Of a stretch of DNA of 64,000 bases, positions 51,631-60,160 are shown one piece after another. Every line of letters starts with the position of its first letter. Position 1 is the stretch's first letter. A program made the translations under genes and the position numbers. The DNA comes from Streptomyces harbinensis (lineage in GTDB: Bacteria; Actinomycetota; Actinomycetes; Streptomycetales; Streptomycetaceae). The stretch spans positions 186,001 to 250,000 of the forward strand of contig NZ_FPAB01000008.1 of NCBI RefSeq assembly GCF_900116145.1. Reading direction: 5' to 3'. The notes below the pieces were generated by a model. The model did no database searches. It saw only the letters and a program-made list of their open reading frames with translations, and was not told the origin of the DNA.

Positions 51631-52290
51631 TCAGGATTCCCGGTCGACCAGCCCGGCGTCCTGGACGAGCAGGGCGATCTGCACCCGGTTGTTCAGCTCC
51701 AGCTTGGTGAGGATCCGCGAGACGTACGCCTTGACGGTGGGCACGCTCAGATACAGGGAGGCGGCGATCTCCGCGTTGGACAGGCCCCTGCCGACCGCCA
51801 CCGCGACCTCGCGTTCGCGGTCCGCCAGCGCCTCCAGCCGGCGGCGGGCGCGCCGGGTGTCGCGGCCGGCGCCGGTGACCGCGCCGATCAGCGCCCGGGT
51901 GACGGCCGGGGAGAGCACCGGGTCACCGGCGGCGACGCGGCGTACCGCCTCGACGATCCGGGCGGGCGGGGTGTCCTTGAGGACGTAGCCGGCCGCCCCG
52001 GCACGCAGCGCCCGCAGCACCTGCTCGTCGGCGTGGAAGGTGGTGAGCACCACGACCTCCGGCGGACGGGGCGCGGCGCGCAGCGCCTCGGTGGCGGCGA
52101 GACCGTCCGTGCCGGGCATCCGGATGTCCATCAGCACCACGTCGGGGGCGGCCCGCCGCACCAGGGTGGGGACCTCGGCGCCGTCCCCGGCCTCCCCCAC
52201 CACCTCGATGTCCGCGGCGGCGCCCAGCATCAGCCGCAGCCCGGCGCGCACCAGGGGGTCGTCGTCCACGAGCAGCACTCGGATCGTCAT
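51631..52290 (-). CDS. NarL/FixJ-family response regulator
   Basis: A 219-residue two-component regulator. The receiver domain (1-120) carries the acidic pocket LVDDD and phospho-acceptor Asp55 (LMDIRMPG), with Lys in LKDTPP. The C-terminal LuxR-type helix-turn-helix is at about 150-215 (LADREREVAVAVGRGLSNAEIA). Its start overlaps the stop of the kinase gene (ATGA), so the two are one operon. Target genes are unknown. Confidence 0.95.
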   Translation of the reverse strand: MTIRVLLVDDDPLVRAGLRLMLGAAADIEVVGEAGDGAEVPTLVRRAAPDVVLMDIRMPGTDGLAATEALRAAPRPPEVVVLTTFHADEQVLRALRAGAAGYVLKDTPPARIVEAVRRVAAGDPVLSPAVTRALIGAVTGAGRDTRRARRRLEALADREREVAVAVGRGLSNAEIAASLYLSVPTVKAYVSRILTKLELNNRVQIALLVQDAGLVDRES

Positions 52291-53402
52291 GGGGGCCACG
52301 GTAGCCAGGCGTGCAGCCGGAACCGTCCGCGGTCCCGGCCCGCCTCGAACCGGCCGCCGGCCAGGGTGACGCGTTCGCGCAGTCCGGTCAGCCCGCGGCC
52401 GGAGCCGGGGACGAGCCGGCCGGGCAGCTGCGGCGCGCCGACCGGGTTGCTGACCTCGACGGTGACGCCCTCGCCCGGCGCGCCCTCGACGGTGACGGTG
52501 GCCGCGGCGCCCGGGGCGTGTTTGCGGGCGTTGGTGAGTCCTTCCTGGACGACGCGGTAGACGGTGCGGCCGGTGGTGTCCGGGAGGGTGTCGGCGGCGT
52601 CCAGCCGCTGGTCGAGGGTGACGGGGGCGCCGGCCCGCCGGGCTTCCCCGGCGAGCCGGGGCAGCTCGCGGTGGGTGGGCTGGGGCCGGGCGGAGCCGGT
52701 GCCGGGCCCTTCCCCGGGGGCGGCGCGCAGTACGCCGATCACATCGCGCAGTTCCTCCAGGGCCTGGTGGGCGGATTCGCGGATGACGCCGGCGGCCCGC
52801 TGCACGTCCTGCGGGGAGGCCCCGGCGGCGTACTCCAGGGCGCCGGCGTGCACGCTGAGCAGCGAGAGCCGGTGGGCGAGCACATCGTGCATCTCGCGGG
52901 CGACCGCCTCGCGGGTCTCGCGGCGGGCCTGCTGGTACAGCGTGGCGAGCAGCCGGCGCCGGTACCGTACGGTCATGCCCCAGCTGATGACGGCGGTGAG
53001 CATCACCAGGGAGGCGGCGACGACCACCTGGTCCGGGACCTGCGACTCGGGGCGCAGCGCCAGCGAGACCGGGCGCAGGGCGAGCAGGAGCGCGACCAGC
53101 AGAGCCACCGTACGGGGCCGGCAGTGCACGGCGGCGGTGAACAGCGCCACCCACAGCGGTCCGCCCATGAAGTGCGAGAAGGTGCCCAGCACGACGAGGG
53201 CGAGAGCGAGGGCGAAGGGGTGCCGGCGGCGCAGCCACAGGGCGGCGCAGGCGCCCGCGGCGGCGATCTGGTCGAGGACGACCAGCCAGTGCGGTTCGCG
53301 GACCTCGCCGAAGAGGACGCCGGAGGTGAGGACGGAGAAGCAGGCGGCGACGGCGATGGCGGTGATGTCGACGATCCAGTCGCGCCGGCTGCGGGTGACC
53401 AT
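52287..53402 (-). CDS. Sensor histidine kinase, NarL-partner type
   Basis: A 371-residue kinase with about five N-terminal membrane helices (to residue 145) and little extracellular sequence, suggesting sensing within or at the membrane. The HisKA_3 phospho-acceptor lies in AREMHDVLAHRLSLL (about 170-184) and the ATPase has the N-box EGLTNARKHA and GRGLTGLRERV. It is coupled to the response-regulator gene by a 4-base overlap. GTG or ATG choice at 53402 is simple since the ATG fits the family. Confidence 0.95.
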   Translation of the reverse strand: MVTRSRRDWIVDITAIAVAACFSVLTSGVLFGEVREPHWLVVLDQIAAAGACAALWLRRRHPFALALALVVLGTFSHFMGGPLWVALFTAAVHCRPRTVALLVALLLALRPVSLALRPESQVPDQVVVAASLVMLTAVISWGMTVRYRRRLLATLYQQARRETREAVAREMHDVLAHRLSLLSVHAGALEYAAGASPQDVQRAAGVIRESAHQALEELRDVIGVLRAAPGEGPGTGSARPQPTHRELPRLAGEARRAGAPVTLDQRLDAADTLPDTTGRTVYRVVQEGLTNARKHAPGAAATVTVEGAPGEGVTVEVSNPVGAPQLPGRLVPGSGRGLTGLRERVTLAGGRFEAGRDRGRFRLHAWLPWPP

Positions 53403-53518
53403 GCCCCGACCGTAACGCCGCGGCGCGGGCCGCCCGCCGGGGCGGCCGGGAACGCGGTACGGAAGTCGGGGCGCCGTATACCTTGGTCCGCTCCCCCGGG
53501 AGCGGGGGCGGGCCGAGC

Positions 53519-53740
53519 ATGGCGGGCATGAAGAGTGTGCTGGAGGCCGTGGGTGTCCTGTTGCTGCTGAACGGAGCAGCGGGGCTGGTGTACGAGGCGA
53601 TCGACTGGTTCGGGCCGTGGTCGCTGGTGCACCGCGTCGGTGGCCCGCTGGCGGGGATGGAGATCTTCGCGAACCTGGTGCTGATCGTGCTGGGCGCCGC
53701 GGTGTGCGCGGGGGCGGGGAAGGTCAGGGGGCCGGGGTGA
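53519..53740 (+). CDS. Small two-helix membrane protein, 73 residues
   Basis: Two hydrophobic stretches (SVLEAVGVLLLLNGAAGLVYEA and EIFANLVLIVLGAAVCAGA) flank a loop with WFGPWSLVHRV. It looks like small conserved actinomycete membrane proteins of unknown role. ATG 53519 is used; ATG 53528 is a close alternative. Its 3' end overlaps the convergent ABC ATPase gene by 17 bases. It is divergent from the histidine kinase gene, 116 bases away. Confidence 0.65.
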   Translation: MAGMKSVLEAVGVLLLLNGAAGLVYEAIDWFGPWSLVHRVGGPLAGMEIFANLVLIVLGAAVCAGAGKVRGPG

Positions 53741-54413
53741 GGGGCCGCTCCCGGGGGAACTCCTGGAGCCGGTCGCACCAGCGGTGCAGCAGGGCCCGGT
53801 CGTGGCCGACCGTGAGGAGGGCGGCGCCGGTGTCGCGGCGGTAGTCCTCGACGACGGCGACCAGCGCGGCGGTGGTGGAGGCGTCCAGCATGGCGGTCAT
53901 CTCGTCGCAGATGAGCAGGGCGGGACGCAGGACGAGGGCGCGGGCGAGGCAGGCGCGCTGGAGCTGTCCGTCGCTGACCTGGTGGGGGCGGCGGTAGAGC
54001 AGTTCGGTGCCCAGGCCCGTGGCGTCGGCGAGTGCGGCGACGCGTGCGGGCAGTGCGGTGGTGTCGCCGGTGGCGCGCAGGGGTTCGGCGATCAGGTCGT
54101 GGAGGGTGAGCCGGGGGTCGGCGGCCTGCCGGGGCTGCTGGAAGACGACGCCGACGCGGGTGCGCTGGGCGCGCGGGGCGCGGTGCCGGAAGCCGGTGGC
54201 CCGCCGGCCGGCGAGGTGGACGGTGCCGGCGCGGGGGCGGTGCAGGAGGGCGGCGACCCGGGCGAGGGTGGACTTGCCGCAGCCGGAGGGGCCGAGCAGG
54301 CCGAGGGCCTCGCCGGCGGCGACCCGCAGCGAGATGTCGCGGACGACCGGGGGGCGGCGTTCGTATCCGGCGGTGATGCCGGTGAGTTCGAGGGCGGGGG
54401 CGGGTTCAGACAT
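53724..54413 (-). CDS. Importer ATPase subunit, DppF-like
   Basis: A 229-residue ABC ATPase, the last gene of a five-gene importer operon. Walker A is GPSGCGKST (about 39-47), Walker B LLICDEMTAMLD and the switch His is in VGHDRALL. The signature reads VSDGQLQR, a mild departure from LSGGQ. It is shorter than typical DppF because it lacks the C-terminal oligopeptide-permease extension. It overlaps the upstream ATPase gene by 8 bases. Confidence 0.9.
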   Translation of the reverse strand: MSEPAPALELTGITAGYERRPPVVRDISLRVAAGEALGLLGPSGCGKSTLARVAALLHRPRAGTVHLAGRRATGFRHRAPRAQRTRVGVVFQQPRQAADPRLTLHDLIAEPLRATGDTTALPARVAALADATGLGTELLYRRPHQVSDGQLQRACLARALVLRPALLICDEMTAMLDASTTAALVAVVEDYRRDTGAALLTVGHDRALLHRWCDRLQEFPRERPLTPAP

Positions 54414-55386
54414 CGGCGGGCTCCGGGACGTGGTGGCAGGCGGTGCCGTCGATCAGGTCGGGCGGTTCGGCGCAGACGGCGGTGGCGCGCGGGCAGCGCG
54501 GGGCGAAGGCGCAGCCGGCGGGCAGGGCGTCCAGCCCGGGCGGTTGTCCGGGGATGGGGGTGAAGTCGCGTTCCGGCAGGGCGCGCAGCAGCCCGGCGGC
54601 GTACGGGTGGCGGGGGCCGGGGGTGCCGAAGAAGGGGGCGGCGTCGGTGAGTTCGACGATGCGTCCGGCGTACATGACGGCGACCCGGTCGGCGATCCGT
54701 TCGGCGGCGGCCAGGTCGTGGGTGATGACCAGCAGGGCGCGGCCCTCGTCGGTGTGCCGGCGCAGTTCGCCGACGGTGCGGGCGACCAGGTCGCGGTCGA
54801 GGCCGGTGGTGGGTTCGTCGGCGATCAGCAGCGGGGCGTCGCCGACCAGGGCGAGGGCGGTGGCGGCGCGCTGGGCGAGGCCGCCGGAGAGCTGGTGCGG
54901 GTAGCGGTCGAGGTGGTCGGCGGGGAACGCGGCGCGTTCGGCGGCGGCCTCGGTGGCGGCGGCCAGGTCCCGGCCGCGGGTGCCGTGCAGCGCGCGGATG
55001 GTCTCGCGCAGCTGGGAGCGCACGGTGCGCACCGGGGTGAGGTGGCCGGCCGGGCTCTGCGGTACGAGGCCGAGGAGCCGGCCGCGTACGGTACGGGCCA
55101 GGGTGCGCTCGTCGGCGGCCGGCAGGTCGATCGGTACGACGCCCGGTTCGCTGGACAGCAGGGCGCTGCCGCGGGTGCGGGCGTTGCCGGGCAGCAGGCC
55201 CAGGAGGGCGCCGGCGAGGACCGATTTGCCGCAGCCGCTCTCCCCCACCAGGGCGAGGCATTCGCCGGCGGACAGGTCGAAGGAGACGTCGTTCACGGCG
55301 GCGATGTCGGCGCCGCCGGGCATCAGGAAGCGCACCGCCAGGCCGCGGACGGACAGCAGTGGGGCGGGGGCGGTCGTGGTGGTCAC
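54406..55386 (-). CDS. Importer ATPase subunit, DppD-like
   Basis: A 326-residue ABC ATPase. Walker A is GESGCGKSV (about 48-56), the signature LSGGLAQR and Walker B LLIADEPTTGLD. The C-terminal oligopeptide-type extension is present with cysteines in GCAFAPRCPRATAVCAEPP, which in relatives can hold an iron-sulfur cluster. The GTG start overlaps the permease stop (GTGA). It works with the DppF-like subunit to drive uptake. Confidence 0.93.
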   Translation of the reverse strand: MTTTTAPAPLLSVRGLAVRFLMPGGADIAAVNDVSFDLSAGECLALVGESGCGKSVLAGALLGLLPGNARTRGSALLSSEPGVVPIDLPAADERTLARTVRGRLLGLVPQSPAGHLTPVRTVRSQLRETIRALHGTRGRDLAAATEAAAERAAFPADHLDRYPHQLSGGLAQRAATALALVGDAPLLIADEPTTGLDRDLVARTVGELRRHTDEGRALLVITHDLAAAERIADRVAVMYAGRIVELTDAAPFFGTPGPRHPYAAGLLRALPERDFTPIPGQPPGLDALPAGCAFAPRCPRATAVCAEPPDLIDGTACHHVPEPADV

Positions 55387-56273
55387 AGCACCAGCTCCGA
55401 TCGGCGGCGTGGGTTGATCCGTTCCCGCCAGGCACCGGCCAGTCCGGCGATGGCGAGGGTGGGCACGACGATGAAGAGGCCGGGGAAGAGGGTGGGCCAC
55501 CACTCGCCGGTGAGGAGGGAGCCGCGGGCGCCGTTGATCATGGTGCCGAGGCTGGCCTGGTGGGCCGGGATACCGAGGCCCAGGAACGACAGGGCGGACT
55601 CGTGCCAGATGGCGTGCGGCACCATCAGCACGGCGGCCAGTCCGGCCTGGGGCAGGACGGCGGGCACCAGGTGGCGGCGGGCGACGCGCAGCCGGGAGGC
55701 TCCGCCGGAGACGGCCGCGTCGATGTAGGGGCGGGAGCGCAGCGAGAGGACTTCGGCGCGCACGATGCGGGCGGTGGACACCCAGTGGGTGAGGCCGACG
55801 GAGGCGATGACGGGCCAGATGCCGGGGCGGAACATCGCGACGATGAAGATGCCCATCAGCAGGTGCGGAACGGCGGTGAAGGTGTCCACGGCGCGCATGA
55901 CCAGCCGGTCGGTGCGTCCGCCCAGGGCTCCGGCGGCGGCGCCGATGAGCAGGCCGAGCACGGAGGCGACGAGGGCGGCGGTGATGCCGACGAGCAGGGA
56001 GACGCGCAGTCCGTGGACGCTGCGCAGCAGGATGTCGCGGCCGAGTTCGTCGGTGCCGAAGGGGTGGTCGGCGGAGGGGGCGAGGAGTTTGGCGGTGAGG
56101 TCGACGGCTTGCTGGTCCAGGGGGGCCAGCAGGGGGACGAGGAGGGCGGCGAGGGCCGCGGCGGCGGCGAGGGCGGCGGAGGTCCACACCCGTACGGTGC
56201 GGGTGCCGCGCCGGGTGGTGTCGCGGGGGCGCCGGGGGCCGTTGTCGGTGGGCCGGGGGCGTGTGCTGGTCAT
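55383..56273 (-). CDS. Importer permease, DppC-like
   Basis: A 296-residue inner-membrane permease with about six helices. The PF00528 coupling motif region reads RPYIDAAVSGGASRLRVARRHLVP (about 178-200). The N-terminal extension of about 27 residues is Arg/Pro/Thr-rich. It starts 7 bases after the DppB-like gene and overlaps the next gene by four bases. It pairs with the DppB-like subunit. Confidence 0.93.
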   Translation of the reverse strand: MTSTRPRPTDNGPRRPRDTTRRGTRTVRVWTSAALAAAAALAALLVPLLAPLDQQAVDLTAKLLAPSADHPFGTDELGRDILLRSVHGLRVSLLVGITAALVASVLGLLIGAAAGALGGRTDRLVMRAVDTFTAVPHLLMGIFIVAMFRPGIWPVIASVGLTHWVSTARIVRAEVLSLRSRPYIDAAVSGGASRLRVARRHLVPAVLPQAGLAAVLMVPHAIWHESALSFLGLGIPAHQASLGTMINGARGSLLTGEWWPTLFPGLFIVVPTLAIAGLAGAWRERINPRRRSELVL

Positions 56274-56280
56274 GGTGGGG

Positions 56281-57336
56281 TCACATCTGGTCGGGGTCGA
56301 CGCGCGGGTCGGCCAGCCCGTAGAGGAGGTCGGCGAGGAGGTTGCCGGCGAGGACGGCGAGCGCGGAGATCACGGTGAGGGCGGCCAGCAGCGGGAAGTC
56401 GGCGGCGGTGGCGGCCCGTACGGTGGCGGAGGCCATGCCGGGCCAGCTGAAGACGGTTTCGACCAGCAGGGCGCCGGTGATGAGTTCGGGGACCCGGGTG
56501 CCGATGAGGGTGAGGACGGGGAGCAGTCCGGAGCGCAGGGCGTGGCCGAGCAGGACGGTGCGCTCGTCGATGCCGCGGGCCCGGGCGCCGCGTACCGGGT
56601 CCTCGTGCAGGGCGTCCAGGACGCCCTGGCGGGTGTAGAGGACGAACCAGGGCAGCTGGGAGACGGCGAGCACGGCGACGGGCAGCGTCAGGTGGCGCAG
56701 CAGGGAGCCGGCGGTGACGGTGTCGGAGCCGGTGTCGGTGAGGCCGCCGGCCGGCAGCACACCCAGTTGGAGGGCGAAGAGCCAGATGGCGAGGAGGGCG
56801 AGCCAGAACGGCGGGGCGGCCTGGAGGAGGTAGCTGAGGGAGCTGACGCAGCGGTCGAGGACGGAGCCGGGGCGGCGGGCGGCGAGGACGCCGAGGGTGG
56901 TGCCGAGGGTGAGGGAGATCAGGAAGGCGAGGCCGCACAGCAGCAGGGACCAGCCGGCGCGTTCGGCGATGACCTCGGTGACGGGCTGGCGCAGGGTGAG
57001 GGACTGGCCGAGGTCGCCGGTGAGGGCGGAGCGCAGCCAGGCCCACCACTGTTCGGCGAAGGTGCCGGAGGCGGCGAGCCGCTCGCGCAGGGTGTCGAGG
57101 GTGTCCTGGGAGGCGCCGAGGCCGTCGGAGCCGATGTACTGGCGCACCGGGTCGAAGGGGGAGGCGGCGGCGACGGCGAACATGCCGAGGGTGACCACGG
57201 TGAGGACGGGGACGGCCGCCAGGGCGCGGCGGCCGGCGAGCCGGGCCAGGGCCGCCAGGGGCGGGCCGGTGCGGCCCCGGCCCGTCCTGCCGGGTGCGGC
57301 TACGGGGGCCGGGGCCTCGGTGGTGCCGTGGGTCAC
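56281..57336 (-). CDS. Importer permease, DppB-like
   Basis: A 351-residue permease with about six helices and the usual DppB layout: first helix ALAAVPVLTVVTLGMFAVAA, a long outside loop (to about 125) and the EAA-type loop DPVRGARARGIDERTVL (about 253-269). The GTG start at 57336 overlaps the stop of the binding-protein gene. It forms the membrane channel with the DppC-like subunit. Confidence 0.93.
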   Translation of the reverse strand: MTHGTTEAPAPVAAPGRTGRGRTGPPLAALARLAGRRALAAVPVLTVVTLGMFAVAAASPFDPVRQYIGSDGLGASQDTLDTLRERLAASGTFAEQWWAWLRSALTGDLGQSLTLRQPVTEVIAERAGWSLLLCGLAFLISLTLGTTLGVLAARRPGSVLDRCVSSLSYLLQAAPPFWLALLAIWLFALQLGVLPAGGLTDTGSDTVTAGSLLRHLTLPVAVLAVSQLPWFVLYTRQGVLDALHEDPVRGARARGIDERTVLLGHALRSGLLPVLTLIGTRVPELITGALLVETVFSWPGMASATVRAATAADFPLLAALTVISALAVLAGNLLADLLYGLADPRVDPDQM

Positions 57337-58928
57337 GAACGGATCCGCCACTTCTCCACGTTCCACCAGGGTCCGTGGCCGAGGCCGTGGTCGTGCGGTT
57401 CGACCTGGGTGGTGACGCCGTCCCAGTCGTCCTTCATGACGTAGACGTGGTCGATGTGGGTGAGGAAGGTGTAGCCGGGGTCGGCGGCGAACTCGCGCTG
57501 CACGGTGTCGTAGGCGGTGGCGCGTTCGGCCGGGTCGGCGCTGCGGCGGCCGAGGTCGAGCTGTGCGTCGACGGCGGGGTTGGCGTAGCGGCCCATGTTG
57601 TTCCAGCCGTCGCCGGCGAGGGTGGAGTGGAGGAGGCCGTACAGCTCGAAGTCGGGGTCGGTGGGGTTGCCGCCGCCGGAGAGTACGGCGTCGGTGTCCA
57701 GGCGGGGTTCGATGACTTCCCAGGAGCCGGATTCGACGGTGATGTCGATGCCGATCTCCTTGGCGTCGGAGGCGTAGGCGAGGGCGTGTTCCTGGCGCAG
57801 CCGGTCGCCGGCCGGGTACCAGAGGGTGAAGGCGGCGCGCTGTCCGTCCCTGGCGCGGACGCCGTCGCCGCCGGCCGTCCAGCCGGCCTCGTCCAGCAGG
57901 GCCGCGGCGGCCTCGGGGTCGTAGGTGCGCTCGGTGCCCTCGGTGAACCAGTCGCTCGCGGTGGTGATCGGTCCGTGGGCGGCGCGGCCGGCGCCGAAGA
58001 GGATGGCCTCGACCATGAGGTCGCGGTTGGCGGCGAGGTCGAGGGCGCGGCGGATGTCGCGGTCGCCGGTGACGGGGTGCCCGGTGGGCAGGGTGACGGC
58101 GCGGAAGTCGGCGCTCTCGGCGTGCAGGGTGGTCAGGACGGGGTCGTCCGCGAAGCCGGCGGCGAGGTTGGGGGGCAGGACGGCGGCGTCGAGGTCGCCG
58201 GTGCGCAGCCGGGTGGCGCGGACGTCGTCGTCGGGGATGACGGCCATGGTGAGGCGGGTGACCTCGGGGGCGCCGTCCCAGTAGTCGGGGTTGGCCTCGA
58301 AGGTGAGCCGTTCGCCCTTGGTCCAGCCGGTGAGGAGGTAGGGGCCGGTGCCGATGGGCTCGGTGTTGTAGGGGCCGGTGTTGACGTCGCCTTCGGCGGC
58401 GGCGTGGGCGGCGGCGATGGGCAGGACGGTGCGCTCGGCGAACGGCGCGTACGGGTAGCCGAGGGTGAAGACGACGGTGTGCGCGTCGGGCGCCTCGACG
58501 GTGTCGATGGCGTCGAGTTCGTCCTTGGCGGGGTTGAGGGTGGCGTCGTCCAGGATGGTCTCGTAGGTGAAGACGACGTCCTCGGCGGTGAAGGGCTCGC
58601 CGTCGCTGAAGGTGACGTCCTCGCGCAGCGGGAAGGTGTAGGTGAGCCCGTCGGCACTGACTTCGGGGAGGGTGGCGGCGAGTGCGGGTTCCAGGTCCAG
58701 GTCGGTGGTGTGGCGCAGCAGTCCGTCGAAGATCTTGGAGTTGCCGTCCTTGCCGTAGCCGAGGAGAGGGCTGAGGGTGTCGGGTTCGTTGGCGATGCCG
58801 ACGACCAGGGAGTCGGCGCGGCCGGCTCCGGTGTTGTCGCCCTCGTCGGGGGTGGAGCAGGCGGCGAGCGTCAGCAGCGTGCCGGCGCCGAGCGCCGCGA
58901 CCGCTGTGCGTACCGTGCGGGCCGTCAT
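57333..58928 (-). CDS. Lipoprotein solute-binding protein, family 5 (peptide/oligosaccharide type)
   Basis: A 531-residue lipoprotein. The signal ends in the lipobox TLAAC with Cys24 as lipidation site. The mature part is an SBP_bac_5 protein: SLVVGIANEPDTLSPLL at the start, TFSDGEPFTAEDVVFTYE and GTGPYLLTGW. Relatives bind di/oligopeptides, nickel, or plant oligosaccharides; the neighbourhood of a CE7 esterase favours an oligosaccharide but this is inference. AGAAGG supports ATG 58928. A 19-bp operator-like repeat lies 29 bases upstream. It heads the five-gene operon. Confidence 0.92.
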   Translation of the reverse strand: MTARTVRTAVAALGAGTLLTLAACSTPDEGDNTGAGRADSLVVGIANEPDTLSPLLGYGKDGNSKIFDGLLRHTTDLDLEPALAATLPEVSADGLTYTFPLREDVTFSDGEPFTAEDVVFTYETILDDATLNPAKDELDAIDTVEAPDAHTVVFTLGYPYAPFAERTVLPIAAAHAAAEGDVNTGPYNTEPIGTGPYLLTGWTKGERLTFEANPDYWDGAPEVTRLTMAVIPDDDVRATRLRTGDLDAAVLPPNLAAGFADDPVLTTLHAESADFRAVTLPTGHPVTGDRDIRRALDLAANRDLMVEAILFGAGRAAHGPITTASDWFTEGTERTYDPEAAAALLDEAGWTAGGDGVRARDGQRAAFTLWYPAGDRLRQEHALAYASDAKEIGIDITVESGSWEVIEPRLDTDAVLSGGGNPTDPDFELYGLLHSTLAGDGWNNMGRYANPAVDAQLDLGRRSADPAERATAYDTVQREFAADPGYTFLTHIDHVYVMKDDWDGVTTQVEPHDHGLGHGPWWNVEKWRIRS

Positions 58929-58956
58929 GGGTACCTTCTTCTGAACATGGAACGCT

Positions 58957-58975
58957 ATTGCGAAACGTTCGCAAT
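58957..58975. promoter_or_regulatory. 19-bp operator-like inverted repeat before the importer operon
   Basis: ATTGCGAA-ACG-TTCGCAAT is a perfect 8-bp inverted repeat with a 3-base spacer, 28 bases upstream of the binding-protein start. AT-rich flanks (TTAAAG) suggest it overlaps the promoter. A LacI-type or other dimeric repressor is expected to bind. Confidence 0.7.
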
Positions 58976-59026
58976 TAAAGCGCATGTGCGGAAGGCGGGA
59001 AAGGGCGGGAAAGGTGACGGACATGA

Positions 59027-59057
59027 CATCGCCCCCGGTGGATGACCGGGGGCGATG
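59027..59057 (-). terminator. Hairpin terminator after the CE7 esterase gene
   Basis: A perfect 13-bp stem (59027-59039 with 59045-59057) with loop GGATG lies 18 bases beyond the esterase stop, separating it from the importer operon. Confidence 0.8.
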
Positions 59058-59075
59058 CGGGGAAAAACGGGCGGC

Positions 59076-60062
59076 TCAGCCGGCGCTCGCGCCGCCGAGC
59101 CCGCGCGCGGCGAGCCAGCGCAGTTGCTCCACCGGCTGCGAACCACGACCGCCGGCGTGGTCACCGAAGGGCCAGACGGTGATGTCCTTCTCCCCCGCGT
59201 ACCGGTTGTAGGCGGCGAAGACGGTGGAGGGCGGGCAGACCGGATCCATCAGCGCCACGCTGAAGAGGGTCGGCGCACTGGCGCGCGGGGCGAAGTGCAG
59301 CCCGTCGAAGTAGTTGAGGGTGCGGAAGGCCGCCTCCGGGTCGTGCCGCTGGTGGAACCCGAGATACTCGGCTATCTCCGGGTACGGACCGGCGCTCGCG
59401 ATCTCGGCGGAGCGCCGGTAGTGGCACAGGAACGGTACGTCGACGAGCGCGGCGGCCACCGCGTCGCCGGCCAGCCCGGCGGTGGACAGCGCCAGTCCGC
59501 CGCCCTGACTGCCGCCCGCCACGACGATCCGGGACGGGTCGATCGCCGGGTGCTCGCGCAGCGCGTCCACGGCGCGGACGCAGTCGGTCATGATCCGGCG
59601 GTAGTAGTAGTGCTCCGGGTCCTGGATGCCACGGGTCATGAAGCCGCGCACGTACTGGGGCCCCGGCACCGGGTCGGGGTCGGGCGTCTCGTGCCCCTGG
59701 CCCCGGCTGTCCACCACCAGGTGGGCGTAGCCGGCGGCGCTCCACAGCAGGTGCTCGGTGTACAGGCCCCGGCCGCCGCTGTACCCGATGTACTGCACGA
59801 CCGCGGGCAGCGGCCCCCGGGCACCGCGCGGCAGCAGCAGCCAGCCGGCGACGGGCTGGCCGCCCCAGCCGGGGAAGCGGACGTCGAAGACGTCCACGGC
59901 GGTCAGCGGCGCGTCGGCGACCGGGGTGTAGACGGCCGGTCCACCGGCGGCGGCGCGGGCGGTGGCGAGGGTGTCCGTCCAGAAGGCGTCGAAGTCGGCG
60001 GGGGCCGGCACCTCGGGGCGGTATTCGCGCAGTTCGTCGAGCGGAAGATCGGTCAGCGGCAT
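59076..60062 (-). CDS. CE7 acetyl xylan esterase / cephalosporin-C deacetylase
   Basis: A 328-residue alpha/beta hydrolase that removes acetyl groups from xylo-oligosaccharides and related compounds. The family motifs are RGQG (120-123), GGSQGG with nucleophile Ser185, and the triad Asp273 (MDPVCPP) and His302 (GDHAGG). The family HE motif is DH here, a small change. No signal peptide is present, so it is intracellular. GAGG precedes ATG 60062. A LacI-type palindrome lies 27 bases upstream. Confidence 0.93.
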   Translation of the reverse strand: MPLTDLPLDELREYRPEVPAPADFDAFWTDTLATARAAAGGPAVYTPVADAPLTAVDVFDVRFPGWGGQPVAGWLLLPRGARGPLPAVVQYIGYSGGRGLYTEHLLWSAAGYAHLVVDSRGQGHETPDPDPVPGPQYVRGFMTRGIQDPEHYYYRRIMTDCVRAVDALREHPAIDPSRIVVAGGSQGGGLALSTAGLAGDAVAAALVDVPFLCHYRRSAEIASAGPYPEIAEYLGFHQRHDPEAAFRTLNYFDGLHFAPRASAPTLFSVALMDPVCPPSTVFAAYNRYAGEKDITVWPFGDHAGGRGSQPVEQLRWLAARGLGGASAG

Positions 60063-60088
60063 GGGGCCTCTTTCTCGCAGGGTAAGGA

Positions 60089-60100
60089 GCAAGCGCTTAC
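60089..60100. promoter_or_regulatory. LacI-type operator upstream of the CE7 gene
   Basis: GCAAGCGCTTAC has the palindromic core AAGCGCTT, in the 98-base divergent gap. It matches the box at 42676 in 11 of 12 bases in gene orientation. Confidence 0.55.
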
Positions 60101-60160
60101 CACCCCACACCCAAGCCGTTGTTCCCGCCCTGGTCAACGGGTGGATGATACGGATACGGC

